A DNA stretch of 64,000 nt from Streptomyces geranii (GTDB lineage: Bacteria > Actinomycetota > Actinomycetes > Streptomycetales > Streptomycetaceae), in the NCBI RefSeq assembly GCF_002954775.1, contig NZ_PJME01000006.1:186001-250000 (forward strand), given 5' to 3'. This document shows positions 1 to 9,465 of this stretch, one piece after another. The stretch's first letter is position 1; each line of letters starts with the position of its first letter. The translations under genes and the position numbers were made by a program. The notes under the pieces were generated by a model. It made no database searches and had not been told where the DNA came from. It saw only the letters and a list, made by a program, of their open reading frames with translations.

Positions 1-215
1 TGGCTGCGCAGACGGATGACGCGGATCTGGCGAAGGCGTTCGCCTCGTTCGCGGAGGCGTTGACTGCCAACTCGGAGGCGATCGTGGGCGAGTTGATCGC
101 CGTTCAGGGCAAGCCCGCCGACATTGGTGGGTACTACCAGCCGGACGTCGAGAAGGCGAAGACGGTCATGCGGCCTTCTGCTACCTGGAACTCGACGTTG
201 GCGACGCTGGGTTAA
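1..215 (+). CDS. icd: NADP-dependent isocitrate dehydrogenase, monomeric type (C-terminal end)
   Basis: Only the last 70 or so codons are present; the 5' part lies before the window. The reading frame ends in TAA at 213-215. The stretch GKPADIGGYYQPD followed by MRPSATWN is the conserved C-terminal block of the single-subunit (about 740 residue) isocitrate dehydrogenase, which oxidises isocitrate to 2-oxoglutarate with NADP in the TCA cycle in the cytoplasm. The dimeric Icd has no such tail. A strong hairpin follows the stop codon, so the gene probably ends its own transcript. Confidence 0.9.
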   Translation, partial: AAQTDDADLAKAFASFAEALTANSEAIVGELIAVQGKPADIGGYYQPDVEKAKTVMRPSATWNSTLATLG

Positions 216-239
216 GGCTGTTTGACGGCTGCCGGCCTG

Positions 240-272
240 TGGGGGCTGGTCGCGCAGTTCCCCGCGCCCCTT
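240..272 (+). repeat. Dispersed intergenic repeat, copy 1
   Basis: A 33-base stretch containing GGGCTGGTCGCGCAGTTCC recurs at 63026-63058 with one mismatch. Both copies lie just after a plus-strand stop codon. Here the second half forms the 5' arm of the terminator hairpin. Sequences of this kind are known as common intergenic elements in Streptomyces. Confidence 0.7.
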
Positions 273-284
273 TGGGGCGCGGGG
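260..284. terminator. Hairpin terminator between icd and the GntR gene
   Basis: A perfect 11-bp stem (260-270 with 274-284) closes a TTT loop: CCCCGCGCCCC pairs with GGGGCGCGGGG. It lies between the converging icd and GntR genes and so can serve both. There is no long T tract, as is usual in Streptomyces. Confidence 0.75.
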
Positions 285-291
285 TTCGTCT

Positions 292-1182
292 TTACGGCGT
301 TGTGTCCCTCACCCTCGCCAAGACCTCGCGGATCATGTCCGCGCTGATCGTGAAGTGGTCGCGGGCGATCTCCTCCGCGCGGTCCGGGTCGCCGGCGGCG
401 ATCGCCTCGTAGAGGGCCTTGTGGTCCTCGCTGGCCAGGTGGAAGTGGGTGCGTTCGCCCTTGCCCCAGGGTTCGACCGGGAAGCCCAGGCTGGCGCGGG
501 CCAGGAGGTCGCGGCTGAGCATGGCGATCTGGGGGTTGTGCGTGGCGTCGCAGATGCTGCGGTGGAAGGCGCTGTCGGCCGCGCGTTCCTCGCGCGGGTC
601 GCTCGCCGACAGGTAGGCCGTCAGGGCCTCCCGCATGGGTACGAGGTCTTCCGGGCGTCGGCGCCTGGCCGCCGTCGCCGCCACCATGCCCTCCACCAGG
701 CCGCGCAGGTCGAAGAGTTGCTCCAGTTCCGCCCAGCGCGGCAGCAGGGTACGGCGGACGGCGGCGCCGGAGGACTCGGTCCAGCTGTCGCGGACGTAGG
801 CGCCGCCGTTCCGGCCGCGCCGGATCTCGATGACGCCGACCGCCTGGAGCCGGCCCACCGCCTCACGCACCGTGGGTCGGCTCACCCCGAGCAGCGTGAT
901 CAGCTCGCGCTCCACCGGGAGCCGCTCCCCCGGCAGGAAGTCGCCGACGGCGATCGCGGTGAGCAGCCGGTCGGAGACCTCGTCCACCGCAGAGGCAATC
1001 CGCACCGGGCGCAGTTCGGGCGTGGGGGCGCCGCTGGACAGGGCGCGGTCGAGCAGCCGCGAGAACTCGTCAGTCAGTGGTCCGGCCCTTCCGGTCGGTC
1101 GCGGGTTCCGGGCGCGTAAACGCGCAGTTACTTCTACCGGGCCACCGCTAAAAGGACTTAAAAGGTCTTGTGGACTGAGCAT
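292..1182 (-). CDS. FadR-subfamily GntR transcriptional regulator (FCD domain)
   Basis: A winged-helix GntR domain (about residues 60-130; SRPTVREAVGRLQ is the recognition helix, followed by a wing with RRGRNGGAYV) is followed by an all-helical FCD ligand-binding domain with the Asp and His residues that usually bind a metal (RAADSAFHRSI, HLASEDHKAL). Such proteins repress divergent or nearby catabolic genes until a small carboxylate or similar effector binds. It is divergent from the iminopeptidase/peptide importer operon, its most likely target. The start is uncertain. The 5' end of the open frame (1182) carries two TTA codons and AT-rich sequence that looks like promoter DNA, so translation may begin downstream, for example at CTG 1077 or GTG 1005. 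Confidence 0.8.
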   Translation of the reverse strand: MLSPQDLLSPFSGGPVEVTARLRARNPRPTGRAGPLTDEFSRLLDRALSSGAPTPELRPVRIASAVDEVSDRLLTAIAVGDFLPGERLPVERELITLLGVSRPTVREAVGRLQAVGVIEIRRGRNGGAYVRDSWTESSGAAVRRTLLPRWAELEQLFDLRGLVEGMVAATAARRRRPEDLVPMREALTAYLSASDPREERAADSAFHRSICDATHNPQIAMLSRDLLARASLGFPVEPWGKGERTHFHLASEDHKALYEAIAAGDPDRAEEIARDHFTISADMIREVLARVRDTTP

Positions 1183-1272
1183 TTACCCAAACAGTATGTC
1201 AGCCATCCACCAACACCCAACCCTTTTCAGACGTCGACTGGCTTGATTCTGCCTGCCCTCGGAGACTCCTCA
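1183..1272. promoter_or_regulatory. Divergent promoter region, GntR regulator / iminopeptidase operon
   Basis: This short gap (and probably the AT-richer DNA from about 1125) separates the two divergent genes and must hold both promoters. It contains A/T runs unusual for the window (AAAAGGACTTAAAAGG at 1150-1165). A GntR operator is expected here, but I could not identify a convincing palindrome. A GGAGA ribosome site at 1261-1265 serves the GTG at 1273. Confidence 0.45.
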
Positions 1273-2169
1273 GTGGCCATCCCCGAACCGAACCACACCG
1301 GGACCATCGACTTCAACGGCTGGTCCACCTGGTACCGGACCACCGGAGAACCCGGCCGGACACCCCTGGTCGTCCTGCACGGCGGACCAGGCGCCGGGCA
1401 CGACTACACGCTCCGCATCGCGGGCATCGCCCGGCAGGGCCGCCCGGTCATCCACTACGACCAGCTCGGCATCGGGCGCTCCACCCATCTGCCCGACAAG
1501 GGCGCCGACTTCTGGACCGTGCAGCTCTTTCTCGACGAACTCGACAATCTGCTGCGGGAGTTGGGCATCTCCGACTCCTATCACCTGCTCGGCCAGTCCT
1601 GGGGCGGCATGCTCGCCGCCGAGCACGCCGTGCGCCGTCCTGCCGGGCTGCGGGGGCTGGTCATCGCCAACTCCCCCGCCTCCATGGAGCTGTGGCTCGC
1701 CGGCGCCGCCGAACTGCGTGCCGCGCTTCCGCCCGAGGTCCAGGAGACCCTGCTCGCCCACGAGGCCGCCGGGACCACCGACCACCCCGACTACCAGGCC
1801 GCCGAGCAGGTCTTCTACGAGCGCCATGTGTGCCGTACGGTCCCGGTGCCCGCCGAGGTGCAGGCCACCTGGGACAACATCGCGGCCGACCCGACCGTCT
1901 ACCACACGATGAACGGGCCGAACGAGTTCCATGTCGTCGGCACGATGAAGGACTGGTCGGTCGTCGACCGGCTGCGTCTGATCGAGGCACCGACCCTGCT
2001 GGTGTCCGGCCGCCACGACGAGGCGACTCCCGACACGCTGCGGCCCTTCGCCGATCTCATCCCCGATGTGCGCTGGCACATGTTCGAGCACTCCAGCCAT
2101 ATGCCGCACGTCGAGGAGGAGGAGCTGTACCTCCAGGTCGTCGGCGACTTCCTCGACTCCACCGACTGA
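1273..2169 (+). CDS. pip: Proline iminopeptidase, alpha/beta hydrolase (S33 family)
   Basis: Predicted to release N-terminal proline from peptides in the cytoplasm. The oxyanion motif HGGPGAGHDY near residue 40, nucleophile elbow GQSWGG around residue 109, acid Asp in GRHDEATP and His in HSSHMPH make a full S33 triad. The C-terminal half is close to the usual 295-300 residue family length. The GTG at 1273 is chosen because GGAGA lies 7 bases upstream and an upstream ATG (1168) would overlap the divergent regulator. The importer genes start 57 bases downstream on the same strand, so this is probably the first gene of a peptide uptake and degradation operon. The substrate range (proline or short prolyl peptides) is inferred from the family. 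Confidence 0.85.
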   Translation: MAIPEPNHTGTIDFNGWSTWYRTTGEPGRTPLVVLHGGPGAGHDYTLRIAGIARQGRPVIHYDQLGIGRSTHLPDKGADFWTVQLFLDELDNLLRELGISDSYHLLGQSWGGMLAAEHAVRRPAGLRGLVIANSPASMELWLAGAAELRAALPPEVQETLLAHEAAGTTDHPDYQAAEQVFYERHVCRTVPVPAEVQATWDNIAADPTVYHTMNGPNEFHVVGTMKDWSVVDRLRLIEAPTLLVSGRHDEATPDTLRPFADLIPDVRWHMFEHSSHMPHVEEEELYLQVVGDFLDSTD

Positions 2170-2226
2170 GTCACCCCCTCACCCTTCATCGTCTTCAACA
2201 CCCGCTCCACCGTTGGGAGTTCCCCG

Positions 2227-3954
2227 ATGCCCCGAACCACCAGACGTACCGTCCTCGCCGCCGTGACCGCCGCCCTCGCGCTCACCGCGACCGCCTGTTC
2301 GTCCTCCGACGACAGCGGCTCGTCCGACCCGACGTCCACCGCGAGCGGCGACGCGCAGTCGGCCGCCTTCCAACCCGCGCACAAGGGCGGCACGCTGAAG
2401 CTGGTCGCCCACGCGGCGGCCGGAAGCCTCGATCCGCAGGTCAACTACACGCTCCAGTACTGGCAGTTGTACCAGTCCATGTACGACGGCCTGCTGGCGT
2501 TCAAGAAGACGGGCGGGCAGGAGTCGTTCACCGTCGTGCCGGACCTCGCGGCGGCCATGCCGGTGGTCAGCGACGGCGGCAAGACGTACACCTTCACGCT
2601 TCGCAAGGGCATCAAGTTCTCCACCGGCAAGGCGGTGACCACGGACGACGTGGTGGCGTCCTTCCAGCGGATCTTCAAGGTGTCCAGCCCGACCGCGGGC
2701 ACCTTCTACAACGGCATCGTCGGCGCCGACGCCTGTCTCAAGACCCCGGCGTCCTGCACGCTCGCCAAGGGTGTCGTCGGCGACGCGGCGGCCGGCACGG
2801 TCACCGTCAACCTGACCGCGCCGGACCCGGAGTTCACGTACAAGCTCGCCGTCCCGCACGCCAGTGTGCTGCCGAAGGACTCGCCGGCGAAGGACGCGGG
2901 GACCACTCCGCTGCCGACGACCGGACCGTACATGGCGGCCTCGTACGACCCGAACCGGGCGCTGAAGCTGGTGCGCAACCCGTACTTCAAGGAGTGGTCG
3001 CGCGACGCCCAGCCCCAGGCCTACGCCGACGACGTCGACTACACCTTCGGGCAGACCGTCGAGTCCGAGGTGACCGCCGTCCAGAACGGCTCGGCGGACT
3101 GGATGTTCGACCCGCCGCCCGCCGACCGGCTCAACGAGATCGGCACGACCTACGCCTCGCAGGCGCACGTCAATCCGCTGACCGCCTTCTGGTATGTCAC
3201 GCTGAACGTCAACTCGGCCCCGTTCAACAACAAGTTGGCGCGGCAGGCCATCAACTGGGCGGTCGACCGGGACGCGGTGGTCGGGCTGTACGGCGGCAAG
3301 AACCTCGCCTCGCCCGCGTGCACGATCCTGCCGCCGGGCTTCCCGGGGCACGTCGACAAGTGCCAGTACACCAAGGGTGGCGGGGCCACCTGGTCGGCAC
3401 CCGATCTCGCCAAGGCGAAGGCGCTGGTCAAGGAGTCGGGGACGGCCGGGCAGGAGGTCGGCATCGTTGTCAGCGACGACGAGGTGAACAAATCGATCGG
3501 GCAGTATCTGCAGAGTCTGCTGACCCAGCTCGGCTACAAGGCGACGCTCAAGCCGCTCTCCGCGAACATCCAGTTCACGTACATCCAGAACACCAAGAAC
3601 AAGGTGCAGTTGGCGCTGACGTCCTGGTACCAGGACTATCCGGCCGCCTCCGACTTCCTCAACGTGCTGCTGTCCTGCGCCTCTTACCACCCGGGCAGCG
3701 ACTCCAGCATCAACATCTCCGGGTTCTGCGACAAGGGCATCGACGCGCGGATGCAGACCGCGCTGAAGACCGGGCAGACCGACCAGAAGGCCGCCGACCA
3801 GCAGTGGGCGACCATCGACCAGGACATCATGGCCCAGTCGCCGGTGGTCCCGGTGATCAACCCGAAGATCATCGACTTCACGTCGAAGCGGGTCGGCAAC
3901 TACCGGTTCAGCAAGCAGTTCTACATGCTCGTCGGGCAGTTGTGGGTCAAGTGA
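2227..3954 (+). CDS. Peptide-type ABC transporter substrate-binding lipoprotein (family 5)
   Basis: A lipoprotein signal with basic start, hydrophobic core and lipobox TATAC (Cys24 becomes lipidated) anchors this 575-residue solute-binding protein outside the membrane. The SBP_bac_5 pattern is clear: GGTLKLVAHAAAGSLDPQ near residue 55, a first domain with TFTLRKGIKFSTG, the hinge with RQAINWAVDRDAVV around residue 340, and a C-terminal lobe. It would capture oligopeptides or similar ligands for the two permeases and two ATPases that follow. GGGAG upstream of the ATG supports the start. Its last codons overlap the next gene (GTGA), so translation is coupled. The ligand cannot be told from sequence; the preceding iminopeptidase suggests peptides. 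Confidence 0.88.
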   Translation: MPRTTRRTVLAAVTAALALTATACSSSDDSGSSDPTSTASGDAQSAAFQPAHKGGTLKLVAHAAAGSLDPQVNYTLQYWQLYQSMYDGLLAFKKTGGQESFTVVPDLAAAMPVVSDGGKTYTFTLRKGIKFSTGKAVTTDDVVASFQRIFKVSSPTAGTFYNGIVGADACLKTPASCTLAKGVVGDAAAGTVTVNLTAPDPEFTYKLAVPHASVLPKDSPAKDAGTTPLPTTGPYMAASYDPNRALKLVRNPYFKEWSRDAQPQAYADDVDYTFGQTVESEVTAVQNGSADWMFDPPPADRLNEIGTTYASQAHVNPLTAFWYVTLNVNSAPFNNKLARQAINWAVDRDAVVGLYGGKNLASPACTILPPGFPGHVDKCQYTKGGGATWSAPDLAKAKALVKESGTAGQEVGIVVSDDEVNKSIGQYLQSLLTQLGYKATLKPLSANIQFTYIQNTKNKVQLALTSWYQDYPAASDFLNVLLSCASYHPGSDSSINISGFCDKGIDARMQTALKTGQTDQKAADQQWATIDQDIMAQSPVVPVINPKIIDFTSKRVGNYRFSKQFYMLVGQLWVK

Positions 3955-4982
3955 GCACTCTCACCGACCAGTTGGCCGTCCCCGAGGCCCGGCGGCGTTC
4001 GCCGGGCCCCTGGCGGACCGCCGCCGCCGACCTGTCGCGCAACCGGTCGGCGGTGGCGGCGGCCCTCGTCCTGCTCGTCGTCGTCACCGTGGCGCTGCTG
4101 GCCCCGCTGTACGCCGACCACATCGCGCACACCAACCCCTTCCAGTCCCATGTCTCCGGGACGACCGTCGTGGACGGCAGGACCGTGCCCGTGCTCACGC
4201 CCAGCAGCACCGGACTCGGGCTCGGGGTCACGCCCATCGGGCCCACCTGGGACTTCGGCCACTACTTCCTCGGCGCCGACAACCAGGGGCGGGACGTGAT
4301 GGCGCGACTGCTGTACGGCGGTCGTACCAGCCTGTTCATCGGGGTCACGGCGGCGCTGCTGTGCTGTGTCGTCGGTACGGCCGTCGGGGTCGTCGCCGGG
4401 TACGCGGGCGGGGTCGTCGACTCGGTCATCTCCCGTGTCCTGGACGTCATCTGGGCCTTCCCGGTGTATCTGCTGGCGATCTGTCTGTCGGTCGTCCTGC
4501 TCACCGACGGGCTCAGCCTCGGACCGGTCACCGTCGAGGCCGGGAGTCTGTGGCTGCCGGTCGTGATCATCGCGGCGATCTATGTGCCGTACGTGGCACG
4601 GCCGATGCGCGGGCAGGTACTGGTGCTGCGGAACAAGGAGTTCATCCAGGCGTCCATCGGGTCGGGTGCGCCCGCGCTGCGCGTGATGCGGCGGGAGGTG
4701 CTGCCGAACGTACTGCCCACGGCGATCGTGTTCCTGCCGCTGATGACCGCGCTCGCGATGCTGACCGAGTCGGCGCTGTCCTTCCTGTCGGTCGGGGTCC
4801 AGCCGCCCGACGCCAGTTGGGGCACGATCATCGAGGACGGCCTCGGGCTGCTGTACACCCGCCCGACCGTGACGATCGCCCCCGGGCTGCTCATCGCGCT
4901 GACGACAGCCGCCCTCAACGTCCTCGGCGACGGGGTGCGCGACGCCCTCGACCCGAGCGCCCGGCTGCGGGGAGGGGTGTGA
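3951..4982 (+). CDS. ABC transporter permease, DppC type
   Basis: An inner-membrane permease of the binding-protein-dependent type, 343 residues, starting at a GTG that overlaps the previous stop by four bases. An N-terminal OppC-like segment with one membrane helix (about residues 35-55) is followed by a long extracytoplasmic loop and five more helices. The DppC signature HYFLGADNQGRDVMARLLYG precedes helix 2, and the EAA loop that contacts the ATPase is seen in the region around IQASIGSGAPALRVMRREVLPN. It pairs with the DppB-type permease that follows. The gene order SBP, DppC, DppB differs from the more usual DppB-before-DppC. Confidence 0.88.
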   Translation: MSTLTDQLAVPEARRRSPGPWRTAAADLSRNRSAVAAALVLLVVVTVALLAPLYADHIAHTNPFQSHVSGTTVVDGRTVPVLTPSSTGLGLGVTPIGPTWDFGHYFLGADNQGRDVMARLLYGGRTSLFIGVTAALLCCVVGTAVGVVAGYAGGVVDSVISRVLDVIWAFPVYLLAICLSVVLLTDGLSLGPVTVEAGSLWLPVVIIAAIYVPYVARPMRGQVLVLRNKEFIQASIGSGAPALRVMRREVLPNVLPTAIVFLPLMTALAMLTESALSFLSVGVQPPDASWGTIIEDGLGLLYTRPTVTIAPGLLIALTTAALNVLGDGVRDALDPSARLRGGV

Positions 4983-4986
4983 TCCG

Positions 4987-5955
4987 ATGCTGTACTTCGC
5001 GCTCCGGCGCTTTCTCTCCGCACTGCTGGTGATGTTCTCGATCAGCGTGCTGGTGTTCCTGATCTTCTTCGCCACACCGGGAGTCGACCCGGCGGCCCGT
5101 ATCGCGGGCCGCAACGCGGACCCTGCCACCCTCGCCCAGGTACGCCACTCCTTCGGCCTCGACCGGCCGCTGCCGGTCCGCTATCTGCTGATGATGCGGC
5201 ACCTGCTCATCGACCGGGACCTGGAGTCGTTCGTCAACCGCGGCTCGAAGGTGGTCCCGCAGATCGTGCAGGCCATGCCCGTGACGCTGTCGCTGGTCAT
5301 CGGGGCCGCGGTCATCTGGATGACGGTCGGCATCCTCATGGGTACGGCCGCCGCCGCTCTGCGCGGTACGGCCGCGGACCCGGTGATCATGCTGGTGGGC
5401 GTCGTGGGCGTCTCGCTGCCCGCCTACTGGCTCGGCGAGGTCGTCAACCTCCTCACCCAGAAGCGGCTGCACGACTCGGTCTTCTCCTGGGTACCGCCAC
5501 CCGGGTACGTCGAACTGGGGCAGGACCCCGGCCAGTGGGCCCTGCATCTGCTCTTCCCGTGGCTGACCCTGGCCCTGCTGTACGCCGGCATCTACGCCCG
5601 GCTGCTGCGCGGCGAGGTGGTGAGCGCGCTGAACGAGGACTACGTCCGCACGGCCCGCGCGAAGGGCCTGTCCGAGCGGCGCATCCTCGTCCGGCACGCG
5701 CTGCGCTGCTCACTCATCCCGATCGTGTCGCTGTTCGGCCTGGACTTCGGCGCGCTGGTGGGCGGGGCCGCCCTGCTCACCGAGGTCGTCTTCGGCCTGC
5801 CCGGCGTCGGCAAGCTCACCTTCGACGCGCTGCAGAACCTGGACCTGCCCGTGATCATGGGCACGGTCCTGTACGCGGCGTTCTTCGTGGTCCTCGCCAA
5901 CGCCCTGGTCGACATCCTGTACGCCCGACTCGACCCGAGGGCCCGCCATGCCTGA
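4987..5955 (+). CDS. ABC transporter permease, DppB type
   Basis: A 322-residue membrane permease with an N-terminal helix (LVMFSISVLVFLIFF), then the typical DppB early loop about a 26-30 residue helix break, and four further helices. The EAA motif region EDYVRTARAKGLSERRILVRH (shortened: VRTARAKGLSERRI) is textbook DppB and docks onto the ATPase. It forms the second half of the translocation channel. The start ATG lies four bases after the previous stop, and its 3' end overlaps the ATPase gene by eight bases. Confidence 0.88.
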   Translation: MLYFALRRFLSALLVMFSISVLVFLIFFATPGVDPAARIAGRNADPATLAQVRHSFGLDRPLPVRYLLMMRHLLIDRDLESFVNRGSKVVPQIVQAMPVTLSLVIGAAVIWMTVGILMGTAAAALRGTAADPVIMLVGVVGVSLPAYWLGEVVNLLTQKRLHDSVFSWVPPPGYVELGQDPGQWALHLLFPWLTLALLYAGIYARLLRGEVVSALNEDYVRTARAKGLSERRILVRHALRCSLIPIVSLFGLDFGALVGGAALLTEVVFGLPGVGKLTFDALQNLDLPVIMGTVLYAAFFVVLANALVDILYARLDPRARHA

Positions 5956-6985
5956 GCCATCGCAACCCCTCCTGGACGTACGGGACCTGCGGATCTCCTT
6001 CCGCACCCGCACCGGCGCTGTCACCGCCGTGGACGGGCTCTCCTTCTCGGTCGCGCCCGGCGAGATCCTGGGCGTGGTCGGCGAGTCGGGCTCCGGCAAG
6101 AGCGTGTCGATGCTGGCGGTGCTGCGGCTGCTGACCAACCCGAACGTCACCGTCACCGGCGAAGTCCTCTTCCGTGGACGGGACTTGCTCACCCTCCCCG
6201 ACAAGGAGATGCGGTCGGTGCGCGGCCGGGAGATCTCCATGGTCTTCCAGGACCCGATGACCGCGCTGACGCCGGTCTACACGGTCGGCTGGCAGATCGC
6301 CGAGCAGATCCGGGCGCACGAGAAGATGTCCAAGAAGGAGGCGCTCGCGCGGGCGGTCGGCTTGCTGTCGGACGTGGGCATCCCTGATGCCGGCTCGCGT
6401 GTGAACGCCTACCCGCACGAGTTCTCGGGCGGGATGCGGCAGCGGGCGGTCATCGCGATGGCCCTCGCCTGCGGCCCGGCGCTGCTGATCGCCGACGAGC
6501 CGACCACCGCGCTCGACGTGACGATCCAGGCCCAAATACTGGACCTGATGCGGGAGTTGAACGCGCGCGGCTCGGCGGTCGTCATCATCACCCACGACAT
6601 GGGTGTGGTGTCGGAGGTCGCCGACCGGGTGCTGGTCATGTACGGCGGCCGGGCGGCCGAGGAGGGCCCGCGCCGGGCCGTCTTCCACGGTCCCCGGCAT
6701 CCGTACACCTGGGGGCTCCTCGACTCGGTACCCCGGGTCGGCGGCCCGCGCCTCAGCCGACTGCCCACCATCGCGGGCGTACCCGTGTCGCCGGAGAGCG
6801 TCCCTGAGGGCTGCGCGTTCGCGCCCCGCTGCCCGGCACGGCACGACCGGTGCGACGAACGCCCGTTCCTCAGCGGGGAGTCGGAACACCGCGACGCCTG
6901 CTGGCTGCCGGCCGGGGAGCGCGAGTCGGCCCGTGCGGCGGCGCACTCGGCACCCGGCGCACTCAACAGGAGGGCGGCGCCGTGA
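5948..6985 (+). CDS. ABC transporter ATP-binding protein, DppD type
   Basis: A 345-residue ATPase with Walker A GESGSGKS at residues 45-52, a Q-loop (VFQDPMTALTP), the signature SGGMRQR and Walker B LLIADEPTTALD, followed by the H-loop THDMG. The C-terminal oligopeptide/dipeptide transporter region with a four-Cys cluster (CAFAPRCPARHDRC...C) is typical of DppD/OppD and binds an iron-sulfur cluster in some members. It powers import together with the DppF-like ATPase downstream. The start ATG overlaps the preceding permease; the stop overlaps a GTG that opens the 37-codon mini-ORF. Confidence 0.88.
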   Translation: MPEPSQPLLDVRDLRISFRTRTGAVTAVDGLSFSVAPGEILGVVGESGSGKSVSMLAVLRLLTNPNVTVTGEVLFRGRDLLTLPDKEMRSVRGREISMVFQDPMTALTPVYTVGWQIAEQIRAHEKMSKKEALARAVGLLSDVGIPDAGSRVNAYPHEFSGGMRQRAVIAMALACGPALLIADEPTTALDVTIQAQILDLMRELNARGSAVVIITHDMGVVSEVADRVLVMYGGRAAEEGPRRAVFHGPRHPYTWGLLDSVPRVGGPRLSRLPTIAGVPVSPESVPEGCAFAPRCPARHDRCDERPFLSGESEHRDACWLPAGERESARAAAHSAPGALNRRAAP

Positions 6986-7091
6986 CCACGGACTCCCGGC
7001 CCCGAACCGGCGACGCACAGAGCTGCGGACTGCCGGCTGCGGGACGCGGAACGACGCCCACCGCGCAAACCCTCGGCAGAAAGGCCGCGCC

Positions 7092-7095
<4 letters not shown>
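6982..7095 (+). CDS. 37-residue mini-ORF made by start-site duplication
   Basis: Starts at GTG 6982, which overlaps the stop of the upstream ATPase (GTGA), and ends in TGA at 7093-7095, which overlaps the GTG of the downstream ATPase in the same way. AGGAGG-like sequence (around 6969-6974) precedes it. Its first ten residues VTTDSRPRTG match the start of the next gene (VTTDPRPRTD). The rest has no recognisable domain. It may be a dead remnant kept in frame only to carry ribosomes to the next start. I am sure of the open frame and the duplication; that the peptide has a role is not supported. Confidence 0.45.
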
Positions 7096-8120
<1,025 letters not shown>

Positions 8121-8130
8121 CAGCGGCAGC

Positions 8131-8158
8131 GGGGGCAGGCCCGGTCGGACCTGCCCCC
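8131..8158. terminator. Hairpin between converging importer operon and acidic-protein gene
   Basis: GGGGGCAGG (8131-8139) pairs perfectly with CCTGCCCCC (8150-8158) around a 10-base loop. It sits between the stops of two converging genes and can end transcription from both sides. Confidence 0.65.
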
Positions 8159-8180
8159 TGCCGGCCGTGTCCCGCGTGGC

Positions 8181-8783
8181 TCAGGCGCGCAGCCACTCCG
8201 TCATGACGACCTCCGCGTCCGTGCGCAGCCGGAGCGCGAACGGGCCGCTGACCCGCAGATCGCCGGTGAAGCGGCCCATGTCGTCGGCGGTCAGGGTGGG
8301 CGGTGAGCTGAGCTGCGGGCCGCTCAGCACCTCGATCCTCGCCTCCTGGGGTGGCAGCACCTGGCCCATCAGGCCGTGTGCGGTCACCTCGACGTCGACC
8401 GTCAGTTCGTCCGTGCGGAAGGTCAGCATGCGGGGGGCGTCCAGGACTCCCCTGACCGGGATGCCGTGGACGAGCGAGTCGAAGGTCAGCTCGGCGAGTC
8501 GGGTGTCCAGCGAGTAGAGGGTGTAGGCCTCCACCGCGGTCTGCTGGAGCTGCGCCGGGACCGGGTCCATTATGGCCGCGGCCTGGCGCAGGGTCTCCTC
8601 CAGCAAGTCGTTGTCCAGCGAGTCGTCGCCTTCGAACTCCGCTAAGTCGTCGGCCTCGCCGTCCAGTTCGTCGTCGAAGCCGTCCGTGTCGTCCGTGCCG
8701 TCAGCGCTGTTCATGTCGGCCGTGCCGTCCAAGTCGTCGGAGTCGTGGGGTGGTCCGTCGCTGTCGTGCGCGTCGCTGTTCAC
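8181..8783 (-). CDS. Acidic protein coupled to sigma factor (possible sigma partner or protease substrate)
   Basis: A 200-residue protein with no recognised family. Residues 1-60 are an Asp/Glu/Ser-rich, probably disordered tail; the rest looks like a mixed helix plus beta domain ending in GPFALRLRTDAEVVMTEWL. The GTG at 8783 overlaps the stop of the sigma gene (start and stop share bases 8781-8782), so the two proteins are made from one message in a coupled way, the usual arrangement for a sigma factor and its regulator. Codon 47 is TTA (8643-8645), so translation should need the bldA tRNA. No membrane helix or zinc-binding HxxxCxxC anti-sigma motif is present. A role as a regulator is inferred from position only. 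Confidence 0.6.
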   Translation of the reverse strand: MNSDAHDSDGPPHDSDDLDGTADMNSADGTDDTDGFDDELDGEADDLAEFEGDDSLDNDLLEETLRQAAAIMDPVPAQLQQTAVEAYTLYSLDTRLAELTFDSLVHGIPVRGVLDAPRMLTFRTDELTVDVEVTAHGLMGQVLPPQEARIEVLSGPQLSSPPTLTADDMGRFTGDLRVSGPFALRLRTDAEVVMTEWLRA

Positions 8784-9424
8784 AGCACCCCCCGGGCGGA
8801 GAGCCGGACCCGCAGCCGGCGCAGACAACGCTGGCGGAGGGGGCCGATGCTGCCCACGGCGATGCCGAGGCCGGCGGAGATCTCCTGGTAGCTGGGCGGC
8901 GGGGAGGACATCAGGATGCGCAGCAACTGGCGGCAGCGGGCGCCGAGTTCCTCGAACGCCTGCCATAACTGCCGGATGCGCTCCGCCTCGGCCGAGGCCT
9001 CCTCGGACTCGATCACCCACTGCTCGGGCGTACGGTCGTCACTGATCCGGTCGAGGAGTTGCGCGTCGTCCGTCGGGGTCATCCGGTGGCTGCTCTTGAT
9101 GACCTTGAGGCATTCGTGCCGGGCGGTGCTCGCCAGCCACGAGCCCGCCTTCTCCGGTTCCCTGATCCGGCCCAGATGCTGGGCGAAGCGGAACCAGACG
9201 GTCGAGTAGACCTCGTGGGCGTCCGCGTCCGACAGCCGGTGGGCTCTCGCCACCGACCACACCAGCGGGCTCAGCCCTTCCACCAGCGCCTTCCAGCCCG
9301 CCGCGTCGCCGTCGACGGCGGACTGGACCAATGCGCCGACCGCAGCTCGGTCCACGTCCCCACCCCTCGTGTACGGCCAGTCATCGTACGCCGTGGAAGG
9401 GGGTGCTCCACTCGTCCTGCGCAT
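8780..9424 (-). CDS. RNA polymerase sigma factor, ECF-like
   Basis: About 214 residues with sigma region 2 (PLVWSVARAHRLSDADAHEVYSTVWFRF style core, residues about 50-80) and region 4 with an HTH (YQEISAGLGIAVGSIGPLRQRCLRRLR), so it recruits RNA polymerase to a dedicated promoter set. The ATG at 9424 follows GTGAGG; GTG 9355 after GAGGGG is an equally plausible start giving 191 residues. Codon 153 (counted from 9424) is TTA at 8966-8968, suggesting bldA-dependent expression. It is followed in coupled fashion by the acidic protein and preceded by the subtilase, divergent to a TPR-CHAT protease, a context shared with protease-controlled sigma systems. Confidence 0.8.
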   Translation of the reverse strand: MRRTSGAPPSTAYDDWPYTRGGDVDRAAVGALVQSAVDGDAAGWKALVEGLSPLVWSVARAHRLSDADAHEVYSTVWFRFAQHLGRIREPEKAGSWLASTARHECLKVIKSSHRMTPTDDAQLLDRISDDRTPEQWVIESEEASAEAERIRQLWQAFEELGARCRQLLRILMSSPPPSYQEISAGLGIAVGSIGPLRQRCLRRLRVRLSARGVL

Positions 9425-9465
9425 GGTCCTCACTCGATATGTCCTTTTACGGAGGCCTGTTGACC

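Noticed and set aside
1075..1182. Two TTA codons at the 5' end of the GntR frame (bldA dependence)
   Set aside because: They lie in AT-rich DNA that looks like promoter, and translation may start downstream, so they may not be codons at all.
1692..3950. Long open frame upstream of and in frame with the DppC-type permease
   Set aside because: It overlaps the iminopeptidase and binding-protein genes in another frame; it is Arg/Gly-rich with no motif, the usual shadow in high-GC DNA.
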